Shown here piece after piece: positions 8,010-15,617 of a stretch of DNA of 64,000 nt. This DNA comes from Terrabacter sp. Root85 (GTDB lineage: Bacteria; Actinomycetota; Actinomycetes; Actinomycetales; Dermatophilaceae), in the NCBI RefSeq assembly GCF_001429185.1, contig NZ_LMIW01000011.1:248001-312000 (forward strand), written 5' to 3'. Each line of letters starts with the position of its first letter. Positions within the stretch are counted from its first letter, which is position 1. A program made the position numbers and the translations under genes. The notes below the pieces were generated by a model. The model saw nothing but the letters and a program-made list of their open reading frames with translations, was not told where the DNA came from and did no database searches.

Positions 8010-9226
8010 CCTCTGCACCCGCCGTCGACGACCTGCTGCGCACGCTCGCGCCGCAGGTCGTCGGCATCGTCAGCCGCCGGTTCGGCGACTTCGACTCCGC
8101 CGAGGACGCCGTCCAGGAGGCACTGCTCGTCGCAGCCCGGCGCTGGCCCGTCGACGGGCTTCCGGACGAGCCGCGTGCCTGGCTCGTCACGACCGCCTCG
8201 CGGCGGCTCGTGGACCTGTGGCGCAGTGACGCGGCCCGGCGCGAGCGCGAGGCGCGCGTCATCGCCTGGGAGGTCCCGGCACACGACGCCGTCGACCACG
8301 ACGACAGCCTCACGGTCCTCTTCCTCTGCTGCCACCCGTCGCTGACCCCGGCCTCGGCGATCGCGCTGACGCTGCGCGCCGTCGGCGGTCTGACGACCGC
8401 CGAGATCGCCCAGGCCTTCCTCGTGCCGGAGGCGACGATGGCACAGCGGATCAGCCGCGCCAAGGCCACGATCCGCGCCTCCGGCGCAGGCTTTCGTATG
8501 CCGTCCGGTGCTGACCGCGAGGAGCGTGCCCGCTCCGTGCTCCACGTCCTCTACCTCGTCTTCAACGAGGGCTACGCGAGCACCCACGGCGACACGCTGC
8601 AGCGGACCTCACTGTCCCGCGAAGCGATCCGGCTGACGCGGATGCTCGTCGACGGGTCTCCCGACCACCCCGAGGCCCTGGGCCTGCTGTCGCTCATGCT
8701 GCTGCTCGAGGCGCGCACCCCGGCGCGCAGCGACGCCTCGGGAGCGCTCGTGCCGTTGCCCGACCAGGACCGCTCGAGGTGGGACGTCTCGCTCGTGGCC
8801 GAGGGGCTCGACCTGCTCGGCCGGGCCATGGCGCTCGGGGCCGTCGGGGAGTACCAGCTGCAGGCCGCCATCGCCGCGGTCCACGACCGGGCGCCGACCG
8901 CCGCGGACACCGACTGGGACGAGATCCTCTCGCTCTACGTGCTGCTCGAGCAGGTCACCGGCAACCCGGTGGTCACGCTCAACCGGGCCGTGGCGGTGGC
9001 CATGGCGCAGGGCCCGGAGGCTGCCCTCGCTGTCGTCGACGAGGTCGAGGACCGGCTGGGCACGACGCACCGCTGGCTCGCGGTGCGCGGGCAGCTGCTC
9101 GAGATGGCGGGCGACGCGGGCCCGGCTGCCGACCTGCTCGACCGCGCGGCGGCGACCGCGACGAACGAGGCGGAGCGTCGGCACCTCGCCGCCCGAGCCG
9201 CTCGACTGCGCTCGCCCCAGCCGTGA
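8006..9226 (+). CDS. RNA polymerase sigma factor, ECF42 type with C-terminal TPR-like extension
   Basis: A 406-residue ECF sigma factor. Region 2 spans about residues 10-78 (FDSAEDAVQEALLVAARRW) and region 4 about 100-165 (GLTTAEIAQAFLVPEATMAQRISRAKA). A DUF6596-type segment follows (VLYLVFNEGYASTHGD), then a TPR-like C-terminus (EQVTGNPVVTLNRAVAVA). The long extension and the DGPF neighbour identify ECF42, which has no classical anti-sigma factor. No in-frame ATG, GTG or TTG lies just before region 2, so the best start is CTG at 8006, overlapping the preceding stop as CTGA. The start is therefore uncertain, the product is not. A hairpin overlaps the stop codon. Confidence 0.88.
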   Translation: MTSAPAVDDLLRTLAPQVVGIVSRRFGDFDSAEDAVQEALLVAARRWPVDGLPDEPRAWLVTTASRRLVDLWRSDAARREREARVIAWEVPAHDAVDHDDSLTVLFLCCHPSLTPASAIALTLRAVGGLTTAEIAQAFLVPEATMAQRISRAKATIRASGAGFRMPSGADREERARSVLHVLYLVFNEGYASTHGDTLQRTSLSREAIRLTRMLVDGSPDHPEALGLLSLMLLLEARTPARSDASGALVPLPDQDRSRWDVSLVAEGLDLLGRAMALGAVGEYQLQAAIAAVHDRAPTAADTDWDEILSLYVLLEQVTGNPVVTLNRAVAVAMAQGPEAALAVVDEVEDRLGTTHRWLAVRGQLLEMAGDAGPAADLLDRAAATATNEAERRHLAARAARLRSPQP

Positions 9227-9242
9227 GCCACCGCGGCTGGGG
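9215..9242 (+). terminator. Hairpin terminator after the ECF42 operon
   Basis: A 9-bp perfect stem, CCCCAGCCG/CGGCTGGGG, with a 10-nt loop spans the sigma factor stop codon. There is no U-tract, as is usual in this group. Confidence 0.5.
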
Positions 9243-9371
9243 ACCGGGGCGGCGGCCCTTCACTCGTCGGGGGTGATGCCGGTGGCGGGCAGTCGGACGC
9301 ATGCTGGACACGGAACGAGTCAACGGCGCCGGCCGCGCGGGTCACGGCGCACCGAGGCGTGAGGACGAGGC

Positions 9372-10391
9372 ATGGACGAGACCACGGCAGGCGGGACGGA
9401 CGAGACCGTCGTGCGCTATGAGCCGCTCACGGCCTCGGACCTCGCCGAGCTGGTGCTCGGTCTGGCCGCGGTCGGGGTCGAGACCGTCGGCCGCGTCGTC
9501 GAGGCGATCCGGCCACCGACGCTGGTCACGGCCGTCGTCAAGGCTCCGCTGACCGCGGCCCTGACCGACCTGGGCTCCAAGCTTCGGCGCGCGGACTGGT
9601 CGCAGGAGCTGCTCCGTCGTGGGCACTCGCGACGGGGCGAGCTGGGTCGACGCGTCGAGGTGACGGCCCAACGGGTGGCCGCGGCCGTCGTCGAGGCAGT
9701 GCTCGACGTCGTGGACCTCACCGACATCGTCGTCGACCACGTCGACCTCGACGCGGTCGTGAGCACCGTGGACCTCGACCGTGCCGTCTCTCGGGTCGAC
9801 ATCGACGCCATCGTCTCTCGGGTCGACATCGACGCGATCGTCTCCCGGGTCGACGTCGACGCCATCGTCGAGCGGCTCGACATCGACGGGATCGTCGCCC
9901 GGGTGGACCTCGACCGGGCGGTGTCCAGGGTCGACATCGGGGCGGTCATCGAGCGGCTCGACATCGACGGGATCGTCGCCCGGGTGGACCTCGACCGTGC
10001 CGTCTCGGGTGTGGACATCGACGCGATCGTCGGCCGGGTCGACATCGACGCCATCGCCGCCCGCATCGACCTCGACGCGATCCTGGACCGGGTCGACGTC
10101 AACGCCGTCGCACAGCGGCTGGACCTCGACGCCGTCGTGGGCAGACTCGATCTCATCGGCCTCGCCGAGTACGTCGTCGAGGAGATCGACCTCCCCGGCA
10201 TCATCCAGAGCTCGTCCGGGGCCATGGCCTCAGAGGGCATGCGCGAGGTGCGCTGGCAGGGCGTCGGGGCCGACGAGCGCGTCGCGCACGTCGTCGACCG
10301 GATGCTCCGGCGCAGGCCGAGGGCGCCGGGTCCGGGCGTTCCTGCCACCGAGATCGCCACCCGACCCGTGATCCCCGGGTCAGCCGGATGA
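9372..10391 (+). CDS. Protein with sixteen tandem 9-residue repeats (RVDIDAIVS type), unknown function
   Basis: A 339-residue protein. Residues 1-122 are a helical, Ala/Val-rich region. Residues 123-266 are sixteen uninterrupted nonapeptide repeats with consensus R-(V/L)-D-(I/L)-D-(A/R)-(I/A)-V-(S/A), that is RVDIDAIVS, RVDLDRAVS or RLDIDGIVA. Residues 267-339 are a basic, Pro-containing tail. There is no signal peptide or clear transmembrane helix. The pattern of alternating hydrophobic and Asp residues could give a solenoid or a membrane-surface amphipathic array (inference). The RDD membrane protein gene begins 14 nt downstream, so the two probably act together. No known activity can be assigned. 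Confidence 0.8.
   Translation: MDETTAGGTDETVVRYEPLTASDLAELVLGLAAVGVETVGRVVEAIRPPTLVTAVVKAPLTAALTDLGSKLRRADWSQELLRRGHSRRGELGRRVEVTAQRVAAAVVEAVLDVVDLTDIVVDHVDLDAVVSTVDLDRAVSRVDIDAIVSRVDIDAIVSRVDVDAIVERLDIDGIVARVDLDRAVSRVDIGAVIERLDIDGIVARVDLDRAVSGVDIDAIVGRVDIDAIAARIDLDAILDRVDVNAVAQRLDLDAVVGRLDLIGLAEYVVEEIDLPGIIQSSSGAMASEGMREVRWQGVGADERVAHVVDRMLRRRPRAPGPGVPATEIATRPVIPGSAG
9738..10169 (+). repeat. 27-bp coding tandem repeat array (16 units)
   Basis: The DNA counterpart of the nonapeptide array. Units are diverged at third positions but stay in register, so expansion is old or under protein-level selection. Two 54-bp blocks (units 6-7 and 9-10, both RLDIDGIVA then RVDLDRAVS) are nearly identical and suggest block duplication. 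Confidence 0.85.
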
Positions 10392-10404
10392 ACGGCGCGG
10401 CGCC

Positions 10405-10962
10405 ATGACGTCACCGTCGCGCCCCGGCCGGGACCCGGTGTCCCGGATCGTCCTGCCCGGCCCGGCCCGTTCGGTCCAGGGGCACCGCGCCGGCATCGTC
10501 ACGCGGGTGGCCGCCGGAGCCGTCGACCTCGTCGTCGCCCTCCTCGGCGTCGCCCTCATGTATGCCGCGTGGGCGGGCACGATCTTCCTGCTCGGTCCGC
10601 AGTCCTTCCACTTCCCCGACCCCGGCGGCCTGCGACTGCTCCTGCTCGTGCTCGGGCTGCTCACGGCATACCTCACCGTCGCGTGGGCCACGACGGGCCG
10701 CACCTTCGGCAACCGCCTGCTCGGCCTTCGGGTCGTCGACGACGGCGGGCGCACGATCGGTCTCGCACGGGCCTTCTTGCGTGCCGCGGCGTGCGTCATG
10801 TTCCCGATCGTCCTCTTCTGGGTCGTCGTCAGCCGCGAGAACCGGTCGCTACCGGACATCCTGCTGCGCACGTCCGTCGTCTACGACTGGACGTCCAACG
10901 CAGGCCGGGGTCACGAGCCCACGTCGACCCCACGGGCGATCGTGCTGCCCCCGGAGGACTGA
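10405..10962 (+). CDS. RDD family membrane protein
   Basis: A 185-residue integral membrane protein with the RDD layout: about 30 cytosolic residues, a first helix (VAAGAVDLVVALLGVALMYA), a second helix around residues 75-93 (LLLLVLGLLTAYL) and a third near 130-147 (VMFPIVLFWVVV). The conserved TFGNRLLGLRVV motif lies between helices two and three. RDD proteins have been linked to ion transport or to holding partners at the membrane, with no fixed function. It follows the nonapeptide-repeat gene closely, which suggests a two-gene operon. The 80 nt after it carry short GGATCGGCGCC direct repeats. Confidence 0.88.
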   Translation: MTSPSRPGRDPVSRIVLPGPARSVQGHRAGIVTRVAAGAVDLVVALLGVALMYAAWAGTIFLLGPQSFHFPDPGGLRLLLLVLGLLTAYLTVAWATTGRTFGNRLLGLRVVDDGGRTIGLARAFLRAAACVMFPIVLFWVVVSRENRSLPDILLRTSVVYDWTSNAGRGHEPTSTPRAIVLPPED

Positions 10963-11042
10963 GCCCCGACGGCGCGTACCAACGGTCGTCGGTTCCTCGC
11001 CGCCGGATCGGCGCCGGATCGGCGCCGGGTCGCCGCCGGAGG

Positions 11043-11966
11043 TCAGCCGGCGTCGCCGCGGTGGATCGGGGCGTGCGGGAACGACGTCTCGGCGACGCCC
11101 TCGAGCTCGGCCCGGTGGTTGCGGATGAGGTCGAGGTTGCGGTCGCGCAGGTGGTCGAACGCCTGCCCGACGTTGGACCCCGGGGTCAGCGACGAGAGCG
11201 CGTCGGCCGGGTCGAGCCGGGCCGAGACCCAACCCGGGTGCGTCGCAGCCTTGGCCACGATGTGGCCGATCGGCGTCACGATGTGCGAGTTGCCGAAGTA
11301 GAGCACACCCGCGGGGTCGGCACCGACGGCGTTGGCCCCGATGACGTAGACGTGGTTGTCGTAGGCACGCGCGCGCGACGTGAGGTCCCAGATGTCGGCG
11401 GAGCGCAGCAGCGCCGACGGCCGACAGATCACCTCGGCCCCCTGGACCGCCTGGATGCGCGAGAGCTCGGGGTAGTCGCCGTCGAAGCAGATGATCATGC
11501 CGATGCGGCCGAGCTCGGTGTCGCACACCGTCACGGTGTCGCCCGGCGTGACCCAGCCGCCGCCGCTGACGATCTCGGAGCAGAACGGGTGCGTCTTGCG
11601 ATAGATCCCCAGGACCTCACCCGAGGGGCCGACGAGCACCGAGGAGTTGTAGACGACGCCACGCTCGGGCCCGCGCTCGTAGGTGCCGACGCAGACGTGC
11701 ACGCCGAGCTCACGGGCCACGGCCTGGATCGGCTCGACCATCGGTCCGGGCAGCTCGGTGACGAGGTCCCAGAGCTCCTCCTTGGAGCAGCCCGGGGTGA
11801 AGCCCGTCGTCGCGGTCTCCGGGAGCACGACGAGCTCGGCCCCGGTGGCTGCGACACACTGCCGCGTCATGTCGACGCACGCGTCGAGGTTGGCCCGGAT
11901 GGTCTCGGCGCTGAGGGGGGCCGGGACGGGGGCGACCTGGACGGCCGCGGCGGTGAAGGCACGCAT
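11043..11966 (-). CDS. Nitrilase-superfamily carbon-nitrogen hydrolase
   Basis: A 307-residue nitrilase-superfamily amidase. The catalytic Glu-Lys-Cys triad is visible as Glu50 in VVLPETATTG, Lys124 in GIYRKTHPF and Cys160 in GMIICFDGDYPE. Family members hydrolyse amides, N-carbamoyl compounds or nitriles; beta-ureidopropionase and omega-amidases are relatives. It starts 2 nt after the CoxG-like stop and ends the Mo-hydroxylase operon. In an oxidative pyrimidine pathway a suitable job would be hydrolysis of ureidomalonate, or of malonamate to malonate and ammonia. That assignment is inference from context. Confidence 0.85.
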   Translation of the reverse strand: MRAFTAAAVQVAPVPAPLSAETIRANLDACVDMTRQCVAATGAELVVLPETATTGFTPGCSKEELWDLVTELPGPMVEPIQAVARELGVHVCVGTYERGPERGVVYNSSVLVGPSGEVLGIYRKTHPFCSEIVSGGGWVTPGDTVTVCDTELGRIGMIICFDGDYPELSRIQAVQGAEVICRPSALLRSADIWDLTSRARAYDNHVYVIGANAVGADPAGVLYFGNSHIVTPIGHIVAKAATHPGWVSARLDPADALSSLTPGSNVGQAFDHLRDRNLDLIRNHRAELEGVAETSFPHAPIHRGDAG

Positions 11967-11968
11967 CG

Positions 11969-12628
11969 TCAGTTCCTCCGACCCATCGCCCAGCCGAGGA
12001 GGACACCGACGAGAGCGACGGCCCCGCCGGTGACGACGCCGAGGGCGTACTCGCGCCCGGCGAACGACCCCGTGGGAGCCGGCCGACCGGCATACGACAC
12101 CGGGGTGCCGGGCGCCGCAGCGCCAGCAGGTATGCCGGGTGCCGCGGTCGGCGTGAGGGCCGCGGGGGCGCTCGGGGTGGCGGGGCGGACGCCCGAGATG
12201 TCGGCGTCGACGGCCGAGAAGAACTGGCCCGCCATCTTCTTCGTGACGCCGGCGAGCATGCGCTGGCCGACGCCGCCGATGACGCCTCCCACGGACGCGT
12301 CCGCGTCGTAGGTCAGGTCGGTGCCACCGGCGCTCGACGGTGCGAGCCGCACCACGACGTCGGCGTCGACGGTGCCGGGCGCGCCCGCACCCGAGGCCTT
12401 CATGGTGAAGGAGCCGGGGTGCTGCGGGTCGCGCAGGGACACCTCGCCGTCGTAGGTGCCCTTGATGGCGGCGACACCCGCCGTCACGGTCATGGCGTAG
12501 TGGTCGGGGGCGAGCTCGGTGAGGCGCTCGCAGCCCGGCAGGCAGCGCGCGAGCACGGCCGGGTCGTGGAAGGCGTCCCACACCTGCTGCGGGTCGGCCG
12601 CGAGGGTGGCGGATCCGGTGATCTTCAT
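11969..12628 (-). CDS. coxG: CoxG-like SRPBCC protein with C-terminal membrane anchor
   Basis: A 219-residue protein. Residues 1-145 match the CoxG/SRPBCC fold (ITGSATLAADPQQVWDAFHDPAVLARCLPGCERL, broken here only for length reasons: key parts are QQVWDAF and CLPGCE). A Pro/Ala-rich linker follows, then one transmembrane helix near residues 195-213 ending MGRRN. In CO oxidisers CoxG anchors the Mo hydroxylase to the membrane and helps electrons reach quinone. The same role is likely for the three-subunit enzyme encoded just upstream. ATGA overlaps the large-subunit stop. Confidence 0.85.
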   Translation of the reverse strand: MKITGSATLAADPQQVWDAFHDPAVLARCLPGCERLTELAPDHYAMTVTAGVAAIKGTYDGEVSLRDPQHPGSFTMKASGAGAPGTVDADVVVRLAPSSAGGTDLTYDADASVGGVIGGVGQRMLAGVTKKMAGQFFSAVDADISGVRPATPSAPAALTPTAAPGIPAGAAAPGTPVSYAGRPAPTGSFAGREYALGVVTGGAVALVGVLLGWAMGRRN

Positions 12629-15066
12629 GCGGTCGGCTCCTTCGATGACGGGTGCGTCGTGCGGGTCGTGCGGTGCAGGGACGGGATCTCGCCGTCCGCG
12701 TGGCGGCGGCGCAGCTCCCAGAGGTCGTAGGGCGAGATCGGCATCCGGGTGATCGGGAAGCCCTCGGCGTCCTCGATGGCCGACGCGATGACGGCGGACA
12801 CGGGGATGCAGCCCGCCTCGCCGGCGCCCTTGATGCCCAAGGGGTTCAGCGGCGACGGGGTCTCGAGGTGGTCGGCCTCTATGGTCGGCACCTCGGACGC
12901 GTAGGGCATGAGGAAGTCCATGAAGCTCGCGTTGAGCAGCTGCCCCGACTCGTCGTAGGCCATCCGCTCGTAGAGCGCGCCGCCGACACCCTGGGCGACG
13001 CCACCGTGGACCTGGCCCTCGACGATCATCGGGTTGATCATCGTGCCGCAGTCGTGGATGACGCAGTAGCGCAGGATCTTGATCTCGGCCGTGACCGGGT
13101 CGGTCTCGACGATGGCTGCGTGCATGCCGTTGGCGAAGGTCGCCTGGGTGGGGGAGTAGAAGTCCTTGCCCTCGAGGCCCGGCTCCTCGTCGTCGGCCAC
13201 GGGGGGCTTGTCGGGGTCGAAGGTGCCGGCGAACTGCGTCGCGGCCTTGGCCGCCTCGTCGAACGCGTAGCGGAGCGGGTTGGAGAGCACCGACACCGTG
13301 CCGAGGCTCATCGACGTCGCCGGAGCACCCTTGACCCGCACCGTGCCCTCGACGATCTCGAGGTCCTCGGGCGACACCTCGAGGGCGTCGGCGGCGATGC
13401 GCAGCGCCTTGGCCCGCACGTTGCGGGCGGCGAGGGCGATGGCGCTGCCGCTCATGACCGCGGCGCGCGACGCGAAGGTGCCCACGGCATACGCCATCTT
13501 GCGGGTGTCGCCGGTGGTGACGTAGACGTCCTCCATGCGCACGCCGAGCTCCTGGGCGACGATCTGGGCGAAGACGGTCTCGTGCCCCTGGCCCTGCGAC
13601 GTCAGGCCCGTCGAGACGTTGACCCGGCCGCTCGTCTCGATCTGGATGTGGCCGCCCTCGTAGGGACCGACGCCGGTGCCCTCGACGTAGCAGCCGATGC
13701 CGAGCCCGACCTTGCGGCCTTCGGCCTCGGCCTCGCGGCGGTAGTCGGCGAAGTCGTCCCAGCCGACGAGGTCCTTGAGCTTTGCGAGGCTGGCCGGGAA
13801 GTCACCCGAGTCGTACTTGAGCGGGCGGCCGTCCTGGAAGAGCAGGCCGTGGTCCCACGGCATCTCGGTCGGGAGGATGAAGTTGCGCGAGCGCACCTCG
13901 GCGCGGTCGAGGCCGAGCTCGTCGGCGATGGCGTCCATCGTGCGCTCCATGGCGAAGCACCCCTGCGGGCGGCCGGCGCCCCGGTAGGGCGTCACGAGAA
14001 CGGTGTTCGTGTAGAGCGACCAGAACTCGCAGCGGTAGGTCCCCGGCTTGTACGGGCCGAGCAGCTGGGTCGAGGTGATGATCGGGACGATGATCCCGTA
14101 GGGGGTGTAGGCGCCGTTGTCGTGCCAGAGCTTGACGTCGAGGGCGAGCAGGTGGCCCTCGTCGTCGAAGCCGACGGTGACCCGCTGGAGCTGGCCGCGC
14201 TCGTGCGCCGCGCTGATGAAGTGCTCGCGCCGGTCCTCGGCCCACTTGACCGGGCGGCCGAGGAGGATCGCGGCCCACGGGACGAGGACCTCCTCGGGCC
14301 ACGGGTGGACGATCTTGACGCCGAAGCCGCCGCCGACGTCGGGGGCGATGCACTCGACCTTCGCGAGCGGCAGGTCGAGCTTGGCGGCGACAGCGGCGCG
14401 CACGCCGGTCGAGGTCTGGGTCGAGGAGTACATCCGCAGCTCGCCGCGGTCGCGGTCCCAGCGGGCGTAGACGCCCTTGCCCTCCATGGGCATGCACGCG
14501 CTGCGCTCGATGTCGAGGTCGAGCGTCAGGGTGTGCGGGGCGGCGGCCATCGCGGCGTCGACGTCGCCGACCTCCTGGAGCATGTGGGCCGCGACGTTGT
14601 CGGGCACGTCGTCGTGCACGAGCAGCTCGCCGGAGCGGGCGGCCTCGATGCCGACGACGACGGGCAGCTGGTCGTAGGTGACGCGGATGCGCTGGCAGGC
14701 ATCCTCGGCGACGTAGCGGTCGGTGGCGACCACCATGACGATCGGCTCGCCGACGTGGTTGACCTCGTCCTTGGCCAGGGCGTAGCCGGTGCGGCCGTGG
14801 GTCAGCGTCGGGTGCGGGATGAGCAGGGGCAGCGGCTCGCCGACCCGGCCCGGGAGGTCCTCGTGGACGTAGATGCCGACGACGCCCTCGACCTCGATCG
14901 CCTCGGAGGCGTCGATGTCGACGATGCGGGCGTGGGCGTGCGGGCTGCGGACGAAGGCGGCGGCGAGGGCGTCGTGGCCGAGGTCGTCGAGGTAGCGGCC
15001 GCCGCCGGTGACGAGGCGAGGGTCCTCCTTGCGCCTGATCGGCGCGCCGAACATCTGGGTCGTCAC
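12625..15066 (-). CDS. Molybdenum hydroxylase large subunit (form II CoxL / xanthine dehydrogenase family)
   Basis: An 813-residue molybdopterin-cytosine-dinucleotide-type catalytic subunit. It starts GAPIRRKEDPRLVTGGGRYLDD and carries DVGGGFGVK, the active-site loop PYRGAGRPQG at about 357-366, TSQGQGHETVFAQI and the catalytic Glu in GIKGAGEAG near 746-754. True CO dehydrogenases have AYxCSFR at the loop; this YRGAGR is the form II type, whose substrates vary. With uracil permease and barbiturase in the same cluster, uracil/thymine to barbiturate hydroxylation is the best guess. The GTG start overlaps the 2Fe-2S subunit stop as GTGA. Confidence 0.9.
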   Translation of the reverse strand: MTTQMFGAPIRRKEDPRLVTGGGRYLDDLGHDALAAAFVRSPHAHARIVDIDASEAIEVEGVVGIYVHEDLPGRVGEPLPLLIPHPTLTHGRTGYALAKDEVNHVGEPIVMVVATDRYVAEDACQRIRVTYDQLPVVVGIEAARSGELLVHDDVPDNVAAHMLQEVGDVDAAMAAAPHTLTLDLDIERSACMPMEGKGVYARWDRDRGELRMYSSTQTSTGVRAAVAAKLDLPLAKVECIAPDVGGGFGVKIVHPWPEEVLVPWAAILLGRPVKWAEDRREHFISAAHERGQLQRVTVGFDDEGHLLALDVKLWHDNGAYTPYGIIVPIITSTQLLGPYKPGTYRCEFWSLYTNTVLVTPYRGAGRPQGCFAMERTMDAIADELGLDRAEVRSRNFILPTEMPWDHGLLFQDGRPLKYDSGDFPASLAKLKDLVGWDDFADYRREAEAEGRKVGLGIGCYVEGTGVGPYEGGHIQIETSGRVNVSTGLTSQGQGHETVFAQIVAQELGVRMEDVYVTTGDTRKMAYAVGTFASRAAVMSGSAIALAARNVRAKALRIAADALEVSPEDLEIVEGTVRVKGAPATSMSLGTVSVLSNPLRYAFDEAAKAATQFAGTFDPDKPPVADDEEPGLEGKDFYSPTQATFANGMHAAIVETDPVTAEIKILRYCVIHDCGTMINPMIVEGQVHGGVAQGVGGALYERMAYDESGQLLNASFMDFLMPYASEVPTIEADHLETPSPLNPLGIKGAGEAGCIPVSAVIASAIEDAEGFPITRMPISPYDLWELRRRHADGEIPSLHRTTRTTHPSSKEPTA

Positions 15067-15617
15067 GCCTGCTCCTCCGCCCGCTCGACCTTGATCTCGG
15101 CGGCGCGCAGGACGCTCTTGACGATGTTCTGGTAGCCGGTGCAGCGGCAGAGGTTGCCCGAGATCGCCTCTCGTGCTTGCTCGCTCGTCGGTGAGGGGTT
15201 CTCCTCGAGGTAGGCCGTGACGGTCGTGAGGAAGCCCGGGGTGCAGAAGCCGCACTGGAGCCCGTGACACTCGGCGAAGGCCTGCTGGACCGGGTTCATC
15301 GACTCGCCGGTCGGGGCGACGCGCGCGTCGGGCGCCGAGCAGAGGCCCTCGACGGTCGTGATCGCGTGGTCCTGCGCCGTGACGGCGAACATGAGGCACG
15401 AGCGCATCGGCTGGCCGTCGACGAGGACGGTGCAGGCGCCGCAGACGCCGTGCTCGCAGCCGACGTGGGTGCCGGTCAGCTCGAGGTCGTGGCGCAGGAA
15501 GTCCGAGAGCAGCCGGCGGGCGGGCACGGCGGCGGAGCGACGTACGCCGTTCACGGAGACCGTGACGTCGTGGAGCCGCTCCGTGATGCCGGCAACATCA
15601 GATCCGAGGTCGGTCAT
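15063..15617 (-). CDS. Molybdenum hydroxylase 2Fe-2S subunit
   Basis: A 184-residue two-cluster iron-sulfur subunit of the xanthine dehydrogenase/CoxS family. The plant-ferredoxin-type cluster is bound by Cys54, Cys59, Cys62 and Cys74 (CEHGVCGACTV...RSC). The second cluster is bound by Cys122, Cys125, Cys157 and Cys159 (QCGFCTPG and LCRCTGYQNI). It passes electrons from the Mo site to FAD. The ATG overlaps the FAD-subunit stop as ATGA and the gene overlaps the large subunit by 4 nt, giving the order FAD, Fe-S, Mo subunit, CoxG, nitrilase. Confidence 0.95.
   Translation of the reverse strand: MTDLGSDVAGITERLHDVTVSVNGVRRSAAVPARRLLSDFLRHDLELTGTHVGCEHGVCGACTVLVDGQPMRSCLMFAVTAQDHAITTVEGLCSAPDARVAPTGESMNPVQQAFAECHGLQCGFCTPGFLTTVTAYLEENPSPTSEQAREAISGNLCRCTGYQNIVKSVLRAAEIKVERAEEQA

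Noticed and set aside
9738-10169. 27-bp direct repeats as a possible CRISPR array
   Set aside because: Units are contiguous without spacers, in one open frame, and encode a clean nonapeptide repeat.
12625-15066. Aerobic CO dehydrogenase
   Set aside because: The loop is YRGAGR, not the Cys-containing AYxCSFR, and the neighbourhood is nucleobase catabolism.
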